Source: Hyalangium gracile
GTDB taxonomy: Bacteria; Myxococcota; Myxococcia; Myxococcales; Myxococcaceae
Assembly (NCBI RefSeq): GCF_020103725.1
Contig: NZ_JAHXBG010000003.1
Location: 186,001-250,000, forward strand
Direction: 5' to 3'
Length of the DNA stretch: 64,000 bases
Shown in pieces: positions 1 through 7,343 of this stretch; position 1 is the first letter of the stretch, and each line of letters opens with the position of its first letter. The notes below the pieces were generated by a model. That model was not told where the DNA came from. It saw only the letters and a program-made list of their open reading frames with translations, and did not search any database. The position numbers were made by a program, and so were the translations under genes.

Positions 1-464
1 AACACCTTCACGTTGTCGAACTGGTACGTGATGGCCGTCGCAGCCTCGCTGGCGTTCGCCGCGGCATTCACCGTGGCCGCGGAGAACTCCCGAGCGCCGC
101 AGAAGTCCTGCGGATCCGGCTCCTCGTCCAGCTTGCCCACCGCCGTCTGCATGTACGGGTCGCCCGGATCACGCGAGGCGCGGGAGTACAGGCCCTGCGG
201 ACGCAGGGTCAGCACCGCCGAGTTCTCCTTCTCCGGGTCCGTGAACTTGAAGACGCCCAGGTTCTCGCCCTTGAGGGCGTTGATCTTGGTCTCGCAGCCC
301 GGGGCGATGACTTCGCCTTCCTTCAGGTCGTACTTCACCACCCAGTTGTACGAGCTGGCATCCTGAACGATGCAGCCTGCATCCGGCTGGTCGAAGTTGC
401 AGCCCGTCAGCAGCGCACCGGAGCCCACCATGGCCACGGCGACAGAAACGATGTTCTTGATCAT
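1..464 (-). CDS. Putative lipoprotein, 3' end beyond the window
   Basis: This leftward frame runs off the left edge after 154 codons. It starts at an ATG and encodes a basic, hydrophobic leader ending in a lipobox (LLTGC, Cys22), so the product is probably a lipidated envelope protein. The visible mature part has several cysteines and no domain I recognise. It lies 24 nt downstream of the TonB-dependent receptor stop in the same direction, so the two are likely co-transcribed and the lipoprotein may be a surface or periplasmic partner of the receptor. The lipobox and frame are seen directly; the partnership is inferred from spacing. Confidence 0.75.
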   Translation of the reverse strand, partial: MIKNIVSVAVAMVGSGALLTGCNFDQPDAGCIVQDASSYNWVVKYDLKEGEVIAPGCETKINALKGENLGVFKFTDPEKENSAVLTLRPQGLYSRASRDPGDPYMQTAVGKLDEEPDPQDFCGAREFSAATVNAAANASEAATAITYQFDNVKV

Positions 465-488
465 GATTCTCTGGATTCCTGTCGTTGC

Positions 489-3400
489 CTAGAAGGTGTA
501 CCGGATGCCGAAGCGGAACTGCCGCGGCGCCTGGTACTGGTTCGGCTGCTTGAAGTTCGGGTTGATCTGATCCTCGGACAGGTAGTTCGGATTGGCGGCA
601 TCCGCCTCCTTGTCACCCGTGTTCAGGACCACCTGGCCCGGCAGGTCGCTCGGCTTGCCACCCTCGAGCGGGTAGATGGACTCGAACGTGTAGGACTCGT
701 CCACGCGGGTCGCCGTCTGGAAGTTGAACAGGTTGAACACGTCCAGGGTAAACGACACCACCTGATCCTTGCCGATGCGGTAGTTCACGCCGATGTTGGA
801 GTCGATCGTGTTGACCCACGGCGTGCGGCCGCCAGAGCCACGCTGGAGGACGAACGCCTCGTCCTGGCCGTAGTCCGGGTGCGCGCCGTAGTAGTTGATC
901 GGCGTGCCGGAGTTGCCGCGGTAGGACATACCGATGCTGGTCGACAGCGCGTTGGTGATGTTGACCTCCTTGGCGCCGAACAGCTTGACCGAGTGCGTGC
1001 GGTCGAAGGGCAGCAGACCGCTGCGGTTGGGCAGCAGCTCGATCAGGTCGAAGTCCGAGAGGATGTTCGGGTCGAGCTGGTTGGTCTCCGGACGGAACAG
1101 ACCGGGGTAGTTACCGTACAGGCGCGACCAGGTGTAGTTGGCCTGGGCCAGCCAGCCGTCGGAGAAGGTGCGGTTCAGGTACAGGGTGACGGCGTCGTAG
1201 TTACGCACCGGCTTCGGGAAGTCCTCGGCGAAGCCCTGGTTCGGGTTGCCCAGGAAGTAGGTGTTGCCACCGTCGCGGCTCATGTCCTCGATGACCGCGC
1301 CCATGTTGCGGTGCGTGTAGTTGGCGCCGAAGCGGGTGTTGGCCAGCACCTCGTACTCGCCGCCCACCACGTACTCGGCGGAGGACTGCGGCTTGAGGTT
1401 CGGGTCCACCGGCTCGCTCTCCACCTTGCCACCGCCGAACAGGCGGCTCGGGTTGGAGCTGTTCTCGCTGCGCTTGGCCAGGTAGGCCACGTCGGCGCAG
1501 CCCGTGCGCTGACCCTCGAGCGTGGAAGGATCGCAGCCGTTGGTCCCCTCCTCGTTGTCCGGGGCCACGCGCACCGCGGTGTAGCGGCGCTCGGGCGGGA
1601 AGGCGCGGTCCAGCATGTTGAGCGGAACCTGCTCGTAGTACCGGGCGTAGTTGACGAAGAACTTCATGCGGCCGTTGGCCAGCGGGTCCACGATGGCGCC
1701 CACGCGCGGCGACAGCTGGTTGCCCAGCACGAGCGCCAGCTGGCCGTCACCGCCGTACATCGCCTGCACGTCGTAGCGCACGCCCGCGTTCACCGTCAGG
1801 CGGTTCGCGATGGACCAGCTGTCCTGGAGGAAGCCGCCCACCGTGGTGCTCTTGGAGGTGGAAGCCTGGAAGGGCTGCACCACCGCGGAGTCCGGACCCG
1901 TCTGGTAGCCGTAGCGGCGGAAGTCCGTCCAGCCCGCCGTGTCCTCGACGAACTGGGTGTTGGTGCGCGGGTCGATGCGGCCCAGGATGTTGGCCTCCTG
2001 GAACGCCACGCCGCCGCTGTAGGACTTGCGCTGGGCGTAGGAGAGGAACTCGGTGTCCACGCCGGCCTTGAGCACGTGGGTGCCCAGGGCGTTGAGCAGG
2101 TAGGTCGCCTTGGCGTTGATCTGGTAGCGGTCCAGCTTGCCGTCCGTCAGCAGGCCAGGGCCGCCGACCGAGTAGTTGTTCACCGCGCAGGGCAGCGCCG
2201 TGGCGGTGATCGGGTTGCCGTCCTCATCCTCGGAGGGATAGGAGATGGGATCGCACAGCGTGCCCGCCCCCGGCACGTCCTCGAAGTCCGTGATCGAGCG
2301 GGTGAAGACGTAGGTCGCGCGGGCCAGACCCGACAGGCCGTCGCCGTCGATGTCGCCCAGCTCGCTGCCGTCGGCCGCCAGCGTGGAGGCCACCTGGTGG
2401 AAGTAGCCCGCGTTCACGTCCACGAGGACCTTCTTGTCCGCGAAGGCGCCGGCGTACTTCAGGCCCACCGCGGTGGTGCTGGCCAGCGTCTCGGTGGTGC
2501 CGAAGGCGCCAGGACGCGCCACGCGAGCGCCCGGGAGGCCGCCGCTGCGCGGGTCGATGGCCAGCTTGCCGGTGCCGCCCGTGCTGGACGGGGTGCCGGT
2601 GATGGACAGCGACACGTTGTGATCCTGGTTGATGAGGTAGGTCAGCTTGCCCATGTACTGGAAGCTGCGCGAGTCAGCGAAGTACTGACGGTCCGCCTCG
2701 GGGATGCGGGTCACCTGCGCGCGGCCCTGCGCGTCGCGGATCACCTCGCCGTTGGACGGGTCGATCTGCAGCGCGTTGATCTGGCGGGTGTGGGTGTAGC
2801 GGGTGAAGGAGGGAGCGAAGCCGGCGAAGAACCACAGCTTGTCCTGGAGGATGGGACCACCCAGGGTGGCGCCGAGGTCGCCCAGGTTCTTCAGCTCGTT
2901 GTTGGCCGAGATGACCGAGCCCTCGTCGATGACGATCTTCCGGTTGCCCTCGAAGGTGCCCGGGGTGAGGTTGGCGAACACGGAGCCGTGGAACTCGTTG
3001 GAGCCCGAGCGGGTCACCGCGTTGATCACGCCGCCGGTGGAGCGGCCGAACTCCGGCAGGTAGCCGCCGGTCACGATGTTCACGTCCTGCACGAACTCGA
3101 TGGAGAGCGGGCTGGCGTTGATGCCGAAGGCCGGGTCGTTGGTGGACAGGCCGTCCACCACGTAGCCGTTCTCAGGAGAGGTCGCGCCGTTGATGGACAC
3201 GCCGTACTGATCGTTCTGGGCGCCAGGCGCCAGCTCGGCCAGGGACTCGAAGGAGCGGGCCGCGCCGCCCTTGCCGCCGGGGCGGTTCACGGCGATACGG
3301 CGGATGAACTCCTGATCCACGTTCACGCCCGTGGTGGTGGAGCCCACGTCGATGGTCGGCGGGGTGCCGGCCACCTCGATGACCTCGGTAAAGGCCTCGG

Positions 3401-3752
3401 GGAGCAGCTCGACGTTGACGCGGATGGTGCGGTTGAGGCGCAGCTGGATGGCCGAGCGGGCGAACGGCTTGTAGCCCTCGGACTCGAAGCGCAGGGTGTA
3501 GTCACCCGGCGGCAGCTGAGGAATACGGTACTGGCCAGACTTGTCAGTCACCACCGTCTGCTCACCCTGCAGGTTGGGCGAGGTCGCGGTGACGACGACG
3601 TTCTCTATCGGCGCCTTGTTCGCGGCAGGGTCGGCGTTGACGACCGTACCGATGATGACGCTGCTAGAGCCTTGAGCCATAGCCGCCGACCCGAAAAGCA
3701 GGCCTGCGACCAACAAAACTCCGGTTTCCCGGAGCACACGGGTTAACCTCAT
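489..3752 (-). CDS. TonB-dependent receptor with N-terminal carboxypeptidase-regulatory-like domain (Oar-like)
   Basis: A 1087-residue outer-membrane protein. Residues 1-26 form a signal peptide with an AMA/Q cleavage site. Residues ~28-115 form a carboxypeptidase-regulatory-like beta-sandwich (segment ending SGQYRIPQLPPGDYTLRFE), followed by a plug region (VDGLSTNDPAFG; EFGRSTGGVINAVTRSGSNE) and a long beta-barrel ending in a C-terminal Phe. This order is that of the Oar-like TonB-dependent transducers common in myxobacteria. In Myxococcus xanthus, Oar and a TonB system are needed for secretion of the protease PopC; whether this gene is that ortholog cannot be judged here. The frame is open for ~320 codons upstream. 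I chose the ATG because it begins the signal peptide, has a GGAGGGG ribosome site and lies ~40 nt below a strong promoter. It is divergent from tonB-exbB-exbD-exbD, its likely energy source. Confidence 0.9.
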   Translation of the reverse strand: MRLTRVLRETGVLLVAGLLFGSAAMAQGSSSVIIGTVVNADPAANKAPIENVVVTATSPNLQGEQTVVTDKSGQYRIPQLPPGDYTLRFESEGYKPFARSAIQLRLNRTIRVNVELLPEAFTEVIEVAGTPPTIDVGSTTTGVNVDQEFIRRIAVNRPGGKGGAARSFESLAELAPGAQNDQYGVSINGATSPENGYVVDGLSTNDPAFGINASPLSIEFVQDVNIVTGGYLPEFGRSTGGVINAVTRSGSNEFHGSVFANLTPGTFEGNRKIVIDEGSVISANNELKNLGDLGATLGGPILQDKLWFFAGFAPSFTRYTHTRQINALQIDPSNGEVIRDAQGRAQVTRIPEADRQYFADSRSFQYMGKLTYLINQDHNVSLSITGTPSSTGGTGKLAIDPRSGGLPGARVARPGAFGTTETLASTTAVGLKYAGAFADKKVLVDVNAGYFHQVASTLAADGSELGDIDGDGLSGLARATYVFTRSITDFEDVPGAGTLCDPISYPSEDEDGNPITATALPCAVNNYSVGGPGLLTDGKLDRYQINAKATYLLNALGTHVLKAGVDTEFLSYAQRKSYSGGVAFQEANILGRIDPRTNTQFVEDTAGWTDFRRYGYQTGPDSAVVQPFQASTSKSTTVGGFLQDSWSIANRLTVNAGVRYDVQAMYGGDGQLALVLGNQLSPRVGAIVDPLANGRMKFFVNYARYYEQVPLNMLDRAFPPERRYTAVRVAPDNEEGTNGCDPSTLEGQRTGCADVAYLAKRSENSSNPSRLFGGGKVESEPVDPNLKPQSSAEYVVGGEYEVLANTRFGANYTHRNMGAVIEDMSRDGGNTYFLGNPNQGFAEDFPKPVRNYDAVTLYLNRTFSDGWLAQANYTWSRLYGNYPGLFRPETNQLDPNILSDFDLIELLPNRSGLLPFDRTHSVKLFGAKEVNITNALSTSIGMSYRGNSGTPINYYGAHPDYGQDEAFVLQRGSGGRTPWVNTIDSNIGVNYRIGKDQVVSFTLDVFNLFNFQTATRVDESYTFESIYPLEGGKPSDLPGQVVLNTGDKEADAANPNYLSEDQINPNFKQPNQYQAPRQFRFGIRYTF

Positions 3753-3798
3753 GCCGAACCCCTCCAAGGTGGGCGGATGCAACCAAAAATGGCCCCGG

Positions 3799-3826
3799 AA
3801 AATATCTGAGGTCAGCAACTTGTCAA
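3799..3826 (-). promoter_or_regulatory. Sigma-70-type promoter of the TonB-dependent receptor
   Basis: Read leftward there is a perfect -35 TTGACA, a 16-bp spacer and a -10 TATTTT (4 of 6 consensus bases), in an AT-richer patch. The predicted start site leaves a leader of about 40 nt before the receptor ATG. Confidence 0.6.
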
Positions 3827-3831
3827 TAGAC

Positions 3832-3849
3832 GGTTGCTTTTTGGCAACC
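3832..3849. repeat. Inverted repeat in the divergent receptor/tonB control region
   Basis: GGTTGC and GCAACC flank a 6-base T-rich loop. The dyad sits just upstream of the receptor -35 and between the two divergent promoters, so it could be an operator for a regulator acting on both. Its function is inferred from position only. Confidence 0.35.
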
Positions 3850-3895
3850 AGTGGGGCATTGCGCGGTTTCGTCCGTCGGCTCCCGGACGCCCGGC

Positions 3896-3923
3896 TTGAA
3901 CGCGGACTGCGTTTCTGTATTGT
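3896..3923 (+). promoter_or_regulatory. Candidate promoter of the tonB-exbB-exbD-exbD operon
   Basis: TTGAAC and TATTGT are separated by 16 bp, each matching 4 of 6 consensus bases, about 60 nt upstream of the tonB ATG. A GAGGAG ribosome site lies closer to the start codon. This is weaker than the divergent receptor promoter. Confidence 0.35.
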
Positions 3924-3986
3924 GGCTCGCCTCCTGATCGGCGCGGCTGAATAGGACGCCCACTGGTGTAGAGGAGTAAATCGCGC

Positions 3987-4715
3987 ATGTTTGACTCTGT
4001 CCTTGACCGCGGAGCGGTTCCCAAGGCCCGGTTTGGTACCGGGGCAGTGATCTCCGTGCTCCTGCACGTCGGGCTCCTGGGGCTGGCGCTGTACATCTCC
4101 ATGCGCCCTCCTCCCATGGAGGAGAAGGAAGTGGAGGTCACCTTCAAGGCGGCCATGGCTCCTCCGCCGCCCCCGCCTCCTCCGCCTCCTCCGCCGGCCA
4201 AGCCGAAGACCGAGGCCAAGAAGCCCAAGAAGCCGGATGCGATGATCCCGCCCAAGGAGATCCCGCAGACCAAGCCCCCCGAGAAGGAGCCCGAGCCCGA
4301 GCCCGAGCCGTCCGAGTCGGACGTGGAGAGCGACGAGGGTGGCGTCGAGGGCGGCGTGGTCGGTGGCGTGGTGGGCGGAGTGCTCGGCGGCGTGCTTGGT
4401 GGTCAGGTGGGCAGCACCGGTACGGACGTGCTCCCGTTCGGCGCGGGAATGACGCGCCCGGAGAAGCTGTCTGGTCCCATTCCTCAGTACACGCGCGAGG
4501 CGCTCGAGGCCCACGTCCAGGGTCTGATGATCGTCAAGTGCGTCATCACCATCGAAGGCAAGGTCGAGAAGTGCCGCATCATCAAGCCGCTGCCCCACAT
4601 GGAACAGGCGGTGCTGGACGCCCTGTACGCGGCACGCTACAAGCCGGTCACCTTCCAAGGCCGGGCGGTCCAGGTCGACTACACCTTCAACATCAAGCTG
4701 AGCCTTCCGCGCTAG
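3987..4715 (+). CDS. tonB: TonB energy transducer
   Basis: A 242-residue inner-membrane-anchored protein that passes proton-motive energy from ExbB/ExbD to outer-membrane receptors. The N-terminal membrane segment (~residues 18-38) carries the SxxxH motif of TonB (Ser23, His27). It is followed by an uninterrupted proline tract (~57-70), Lys/Pro and Glu/Pro stretches, a Gly/Val-rich linker of EGGV/VGGV repeats, and a C-terminal TonB domain (~165-242) containing GLMIVKCVITIEGKVEKCRI. It is the first gene of a four-gene rightward operon and is divergent from a TonB-dependent receptor. Domain order and length are ordinary for the family. The receptor it energises is inferred from location. Confidence 0.92.
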   Translation: MFDSVLDRGAVPKARFGTGAVISVLLHVGLLGLALYISMRPPPMEEKEVEVTFKAAMAPPPPPPPPPPPPAKPKTEAKKPKKPDAMIPPKEIPQTKPPEKEPEPEPEPSESDVESDEGGVEGGVVGGVVGGVLGGVLGGQVGSTGTDVLPFGAGMTRPEKLSGPIPQYTREALEAHVQGLMIVKCVITIEGKVEKCRIIKPLPHMEQAVLDALYAARYKPVTFQGRAVQVDYTFNIKLSLPR

Positions 4716-4789
4716 CAAGCGGGCGGCCCGTCGCCTAGTCGTGAACAGCCGTTACCCCCACGCGCTCTTGGAGGAGCGCTCTCATCGCC

Positions 4790-5485
4790 ATGCACAACCA
4801 GTTCTCGCTGATTGAAATCTGGAACGCCACGGGTCTGTTCGCCCGCATGATCATCTTCACCCTGGCTGCCATGTCGGTCGCCTCGCTGGTCGTCATGGCG
4901 GAGCGCATGGTGGTGTTCCGCAAGACGCGGTCGGACTCGCGCACGTTCGCGTCGAAGATGGGCGCCATCCTCGCCAAGGGTGATCTGGGCACCGCGGCCA
5001 ACACGAACCTGGGCAAGGACGTGGGCCACCTCGGACGGGTCATCAACGCGGGACTGACGGCGTACCGGATCAGCCAAAACAACAAGGAAGTGGCCGTGGA
5101 GTCCGTGGCGCGCGCCCTGGAGCGCCAGGCGCAGCGTGAGGTGCAGAGCATGAAGCGCGGCCTGGGCGTGCTGGCCACGGTGGGCTCGACGGCGCCGTTC
5201 GTCGGGCTGCTCGGCACGACGATGGGCATCATCACCGCCTTCCAGCTCATGGCCGAGTCCGGCTCGGGCGGTCTGGGCACCATCTCCGCCGGTATCGCCG
5301 AGGCGCTCATCACCACGGCGTTCGGTCTGCTGGTGGCCATCCCCGCGGTGATGGCCTACAACTTCCTGCAGGGCTGGGTGGACGCTCGCTCGGTGGACAT
5401 CTCCGAGTCGTCCAACGAGTTCCTGGACGTGGTGGCCCGTCAGCTGACGGGTGGCGCGTCCCACTCCCAGCAGCAGTCGGCCTAA
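4790..5485 (+). CDS. exbB: ExbB/TolQ/MotA-family proton channel subunit
   Basis: A 231-residue polytopic inner-membrane protein. It has three hydrophobic segments: residues ~14-38 after a short N-terminus, and a long cytoplasmic loop followed by ~125-155 (GSTAPFVGLLGTTMGII, the most conserved MotA/TolQ/ExbB stretch) and ~170-195. It forms the proton channel with ExbD and drives TonB. A GGAGGAG ribosome site precedes the ATG. It lies 74 nt after tonB and 126 nt before the first exbD; the second gap holds two hairpins. The family also includes TolQ and the gliding-motor AglR-type proteins. The adjacent tonB and receptor make ExbB the best call. Confidence 0.9.
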   Translation: MHNQFSLIEIWNATGLFARMIIFTLAAMSVASLVVMAERMVVFRKTRSDSRTFASKMGAILAKGDLGTAANTNLGKDVGHLGRVINAGLTAYRISQNNKEVAVESVARALERQAQREVQSMKRGLGVLATVGSTAPFVGLLGTTMGIITAFQLMAESGSGGLGTISAGIAEALITTAFGLLVAIPAVMAYNFLQGWVDARSVDISESSNEFLDVVARQLTGGASHSQQQSA

Positions 5486-5534
5486 AGGAAGGCGCCCTCA
5501 CGGGCCCTCCTCCTGGCTCGCCCCAGCGTCCGTG

Positions 5535-5569
5535 GAGCCTCCGCGCGGGAGGCTCCCGCCTTTGGCGGG
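5535..5569. other. Two back-to-back hairpins between exbB and exbD
   Basis: GAGCCTCC/GGAGGCTC (8-bp stem, 5-nt loop) is followed at once by CCCGCC-TTT-GGCGGG (6-bp stem), sharing a base. The pair lies within the operon with no T-run after it. It could set differential mRNA stability or partial termination between the channel subunit and the two ExbD genes. Confidence 0.4.
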
Positions 5570-5611
5570 CCTTCTCCCCCTAGCCGCCGCTCAAGAAGCC
5601 CCAGGTGCATC

Positions 5612-6025
5612 ATGGGAATGTCAGCAGGCCCCAGTAAGGGGATCAAGAACGAGATCAACGTCACGCCCCTGGTGGACGTGGTGCTGGTGCTCCTCATCAT
5701 CTTCATGGTGATCACGCCCATGCTCCAGCGTGGCAAGTCGGTCACGCTGCCCAAGGCGACGAACATCGAGAAGGACAAGGCGGAAGCCGATCCGCTGATC
5801 CTCTCGGTGACTCCGGACAAGAAGATGTTCCTGGAGAACGACGAGTACGACGCCACCGGCATGGAGAAGAAGCTCCGTGAGGAGCTCGAGACCAACCCGG
5901 GCAAGCGCATCCTGCTCAAGGGCGACAGCTCTCTGCAGGTCAGCGACGTGCGCAAGGTGATGGACATTGCCCGCAAGGCGAAGGCCAAGAGCATCGCGCT
6001 GGGCGTCGAGGAGCTGAAGGAATAG
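5612..6025 (+). CDS. exbD: ExbD/TolR-family biopolymer transport protein (first copy)
   Basis: A 137-residue single-pass inner-membrane protein. A short cytoplasmic N-terminus leads into the signature INVTPLVDVVLVLLIIFM, whose membrane-embedded Asp is the proton-carrying residue of the family, followed by a periplasmic ExbD/TolR domain. The length is typical. It is separated by only two bases from a second exbD, so this operon supplies two different ExbD subunits to one ExbB. The periplasmic parts of the two copies differ strongly, suggesting specialisation rather than recent duplication. Confidence 0.9.
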   Translation: MGMSAGPSKGIKNEINVTPLVDVVLVLLIIFMVITPMLQRGKSVTLPKATNIEKDKAEADPLILSVTPDKKMFLENDEYDATGMEKKLREELETNPGKRILLKGDSSLQVSDVRKVMDIARKAKAKSIALGVEELKE

Positions 6026-6027
6026 CC

Positions 6028-6528
6028 ATGGCCGGACACAAGAAGCGGCAGTGGGTCAAGCCGATGAGCGCGCCCAACTCGGACATCAACGTCACGCCGT
6101 TGGTGGACGTGGTGCTCGTGCTGCTCATCATCTTCATGACGATCACCCCGCTGCTCGAGAAGGACATCGAGGTCCGGGTGCCGGAGACCGAGGTCCAGGA
6201 GCAGAACGAGCCGCCTCCGGACGATCAGCTCGTGGTGCAGCTGGACGAGCAGGGCAACCTGAAGATCAACGCCGAGTCGATGCCCTCCCAGGAGGAGTAC
6301 GTCAACCGCCTGAAGAAGATGCTCGCCGCCAAGGCGAGGGACGAGCGGGTCGTCTTCTTCGTGGCGAATGACAAGACGAACTACGGCAAGCTCATTGGCG
6401 CGCTGGACGGCGCCAAGTCGGCCGGAGCCCGCGTGCTGGGCATGGCCACCGAGGATCTGCCGCAGGGTGCGGTGGTTCCGGGCGCCGATGGGAGCATCCC
6501 CGCTCCTCCTCCGCCTCCGGCCCCGTAG
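6028..6528 (+). CDS. exbD: ExbD/TolR-family biopolymer transport protein (second copy)
   Basis: A 166-residue paralog of the preceding gene with almost the same membrane segment (INVTPLVDVVLVLLIIFM, Asp conserved) but a different periplasmic region and a proline-rich C-terminal tail (ending PAPPPPPAP) that the first copy lacks. Translation is probably coupled to the first copy because only two bases separate them. Paired ExbD genes with one ExbB and TonB occur in other myxobacterial TonB systems. The separate roles of the two subunits are not evident from sequence. Confidence 0.9.
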   Translation: MAGHKKRQWVKPMSAPNSDINVTPLVDVVLVLLIIFMTITPLLEKDIEVRVPETEVQEQNEPPPDDQLVVQLDEQGNLKINAESMPSQEEYVNRLKKMLAAKARDERVVFFVANDKTNYGKLIGALDGAKSAGARVLGMATEDLPQGAVVPGADGSIPAPPPPPAP

Positions 6529-6572
6529 CGCCGTTCCCATCCAGGGGCTCGTCGGGTACATTGCGCCACCTC

Positions 6573-7193
6573 ATGGCCGACGAGCTCCTGGTGTTCGAGC
6601 AGACGATCGAAGCGCTGTTCGTGCGCGCGCTCGGAGGCCGGCTGACGCCCGAGTGCAGAGCGCGCCTGCGCGACGCGGGTCTGGACGTCGACCAGAAGAT
6701 CAAGCCCGCCTACTCCTTCCAGTCCTGGATGACGTTCCTGCGCATCGCGGCGGAGGAGCTGTACCCGAAGACGCCCCTGCCCGAGGCCACCTTCAAGCTC
6801 GGTGAGGCGTACGTGGAAGGCTTCCGGCAGACGATGCTGGGGCGGGCGGTCATGTCGCTGCTGCGCGTGCTGGGCCCTCGGCGGACCATCGCTCGGGCGA
6901 CGCAGAACTTCCGGGCCGGCAACAACTACACGGAGACGCGCATCACGGAGCTGGGCCCCAGCCAGTTCGACGTGTGGATGAACGAGGTGGGAGACTTCCC
7001 CGAGTTCACCGCCGGCATCATCCATGCCGGGGTGCGCATGTCCGGCGCGCGGGAGCTGCGAGTGGAGCCGCACGGCTACGACGGCCACGCCTGCACCTAC
7101 CGCATCACCTGGAAGGAAGCCGCCACGGGTGTCGAGGCCGGCACGGACACCAAGGCCCCCAGGCGCTCCGGGACACACCGAGCGGTGAAGTAG
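6573..7193 (+). CDS. DUF2378 (TIGR02265) family protein
   Basis: A ~206-residue soluble protein of the DUF2378/TIGR02265 family, a paralogous family essentially confined to myxobacteria and of unknown function. Family-like stretches include LYPKTPLPEATFKLGEAYVE, the FRAGNNY turn and the closing GYDGHACTYRITW segment. No signal peptide or membrane segment is seen. I prefer the ATG at residue MADELLVFEQ; an in-frame TTG four codons earlier is an alternative. It follows the exbD pair by 44 nt and could be read through from that operon, but a functional link is not evident. Confidence 0.8.
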   Translation: MADELLVFEQTIEALFVRALGGRLTPECRARLRDAGLDVDQKIKPAYSFQSWMTFLRIAAEELYPKTPLPEATFKLGEAYVEGFRQTMLGRAVMSLLRVLGPRRTIARATQNFRAGNNYTETRITELGPSQFDVWMNEVGDFPEFTAGIIHAGVRMSGARELRVEPHGYDGHACTYRITWKEAATGVEAGTDTKAPRRSGTHRAVK

Positions 7194-7195
7194 CG

Positions 7196-7226
7196 CCCCT
7201 GCTCGAAGTCCCCTCCCCTGCTCGAA
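7196..7226. repeat. Short direct repeat upstream of the YifB gene
   Basis: CCCCTGCTCGAA occurs twice with a 19-bp period in the gap between the DUF2378 gene and the YifB ATPase gene. A two-turn spacing could fit a tandem binding site, but chance is possible. Confidence 0.3.
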
Positions 7227-7343
7227 TCTCGCGCCGTGGACGGAGCATCCCGCTCTCGGGACGGTCCGGGTCCGTTCTCCCCTCGGAAGAGGACCTGGTA
7301 CGTCCATTGCTATCGCTCCCAGGACACAACCTGGAGGGTGAGA

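Noticed and set aside
879-3746. A 955-codon frame antisense to the receptor
   Set aside because: A shadow of the receptor gene. It has no signal peptide or known domain.
3753-4718. Upstream extension of the receptor frame to 4718
   Set aside because: It overlaps tonB entirely, and the signal peptide, promoter and ribosome site place the start at 3752.
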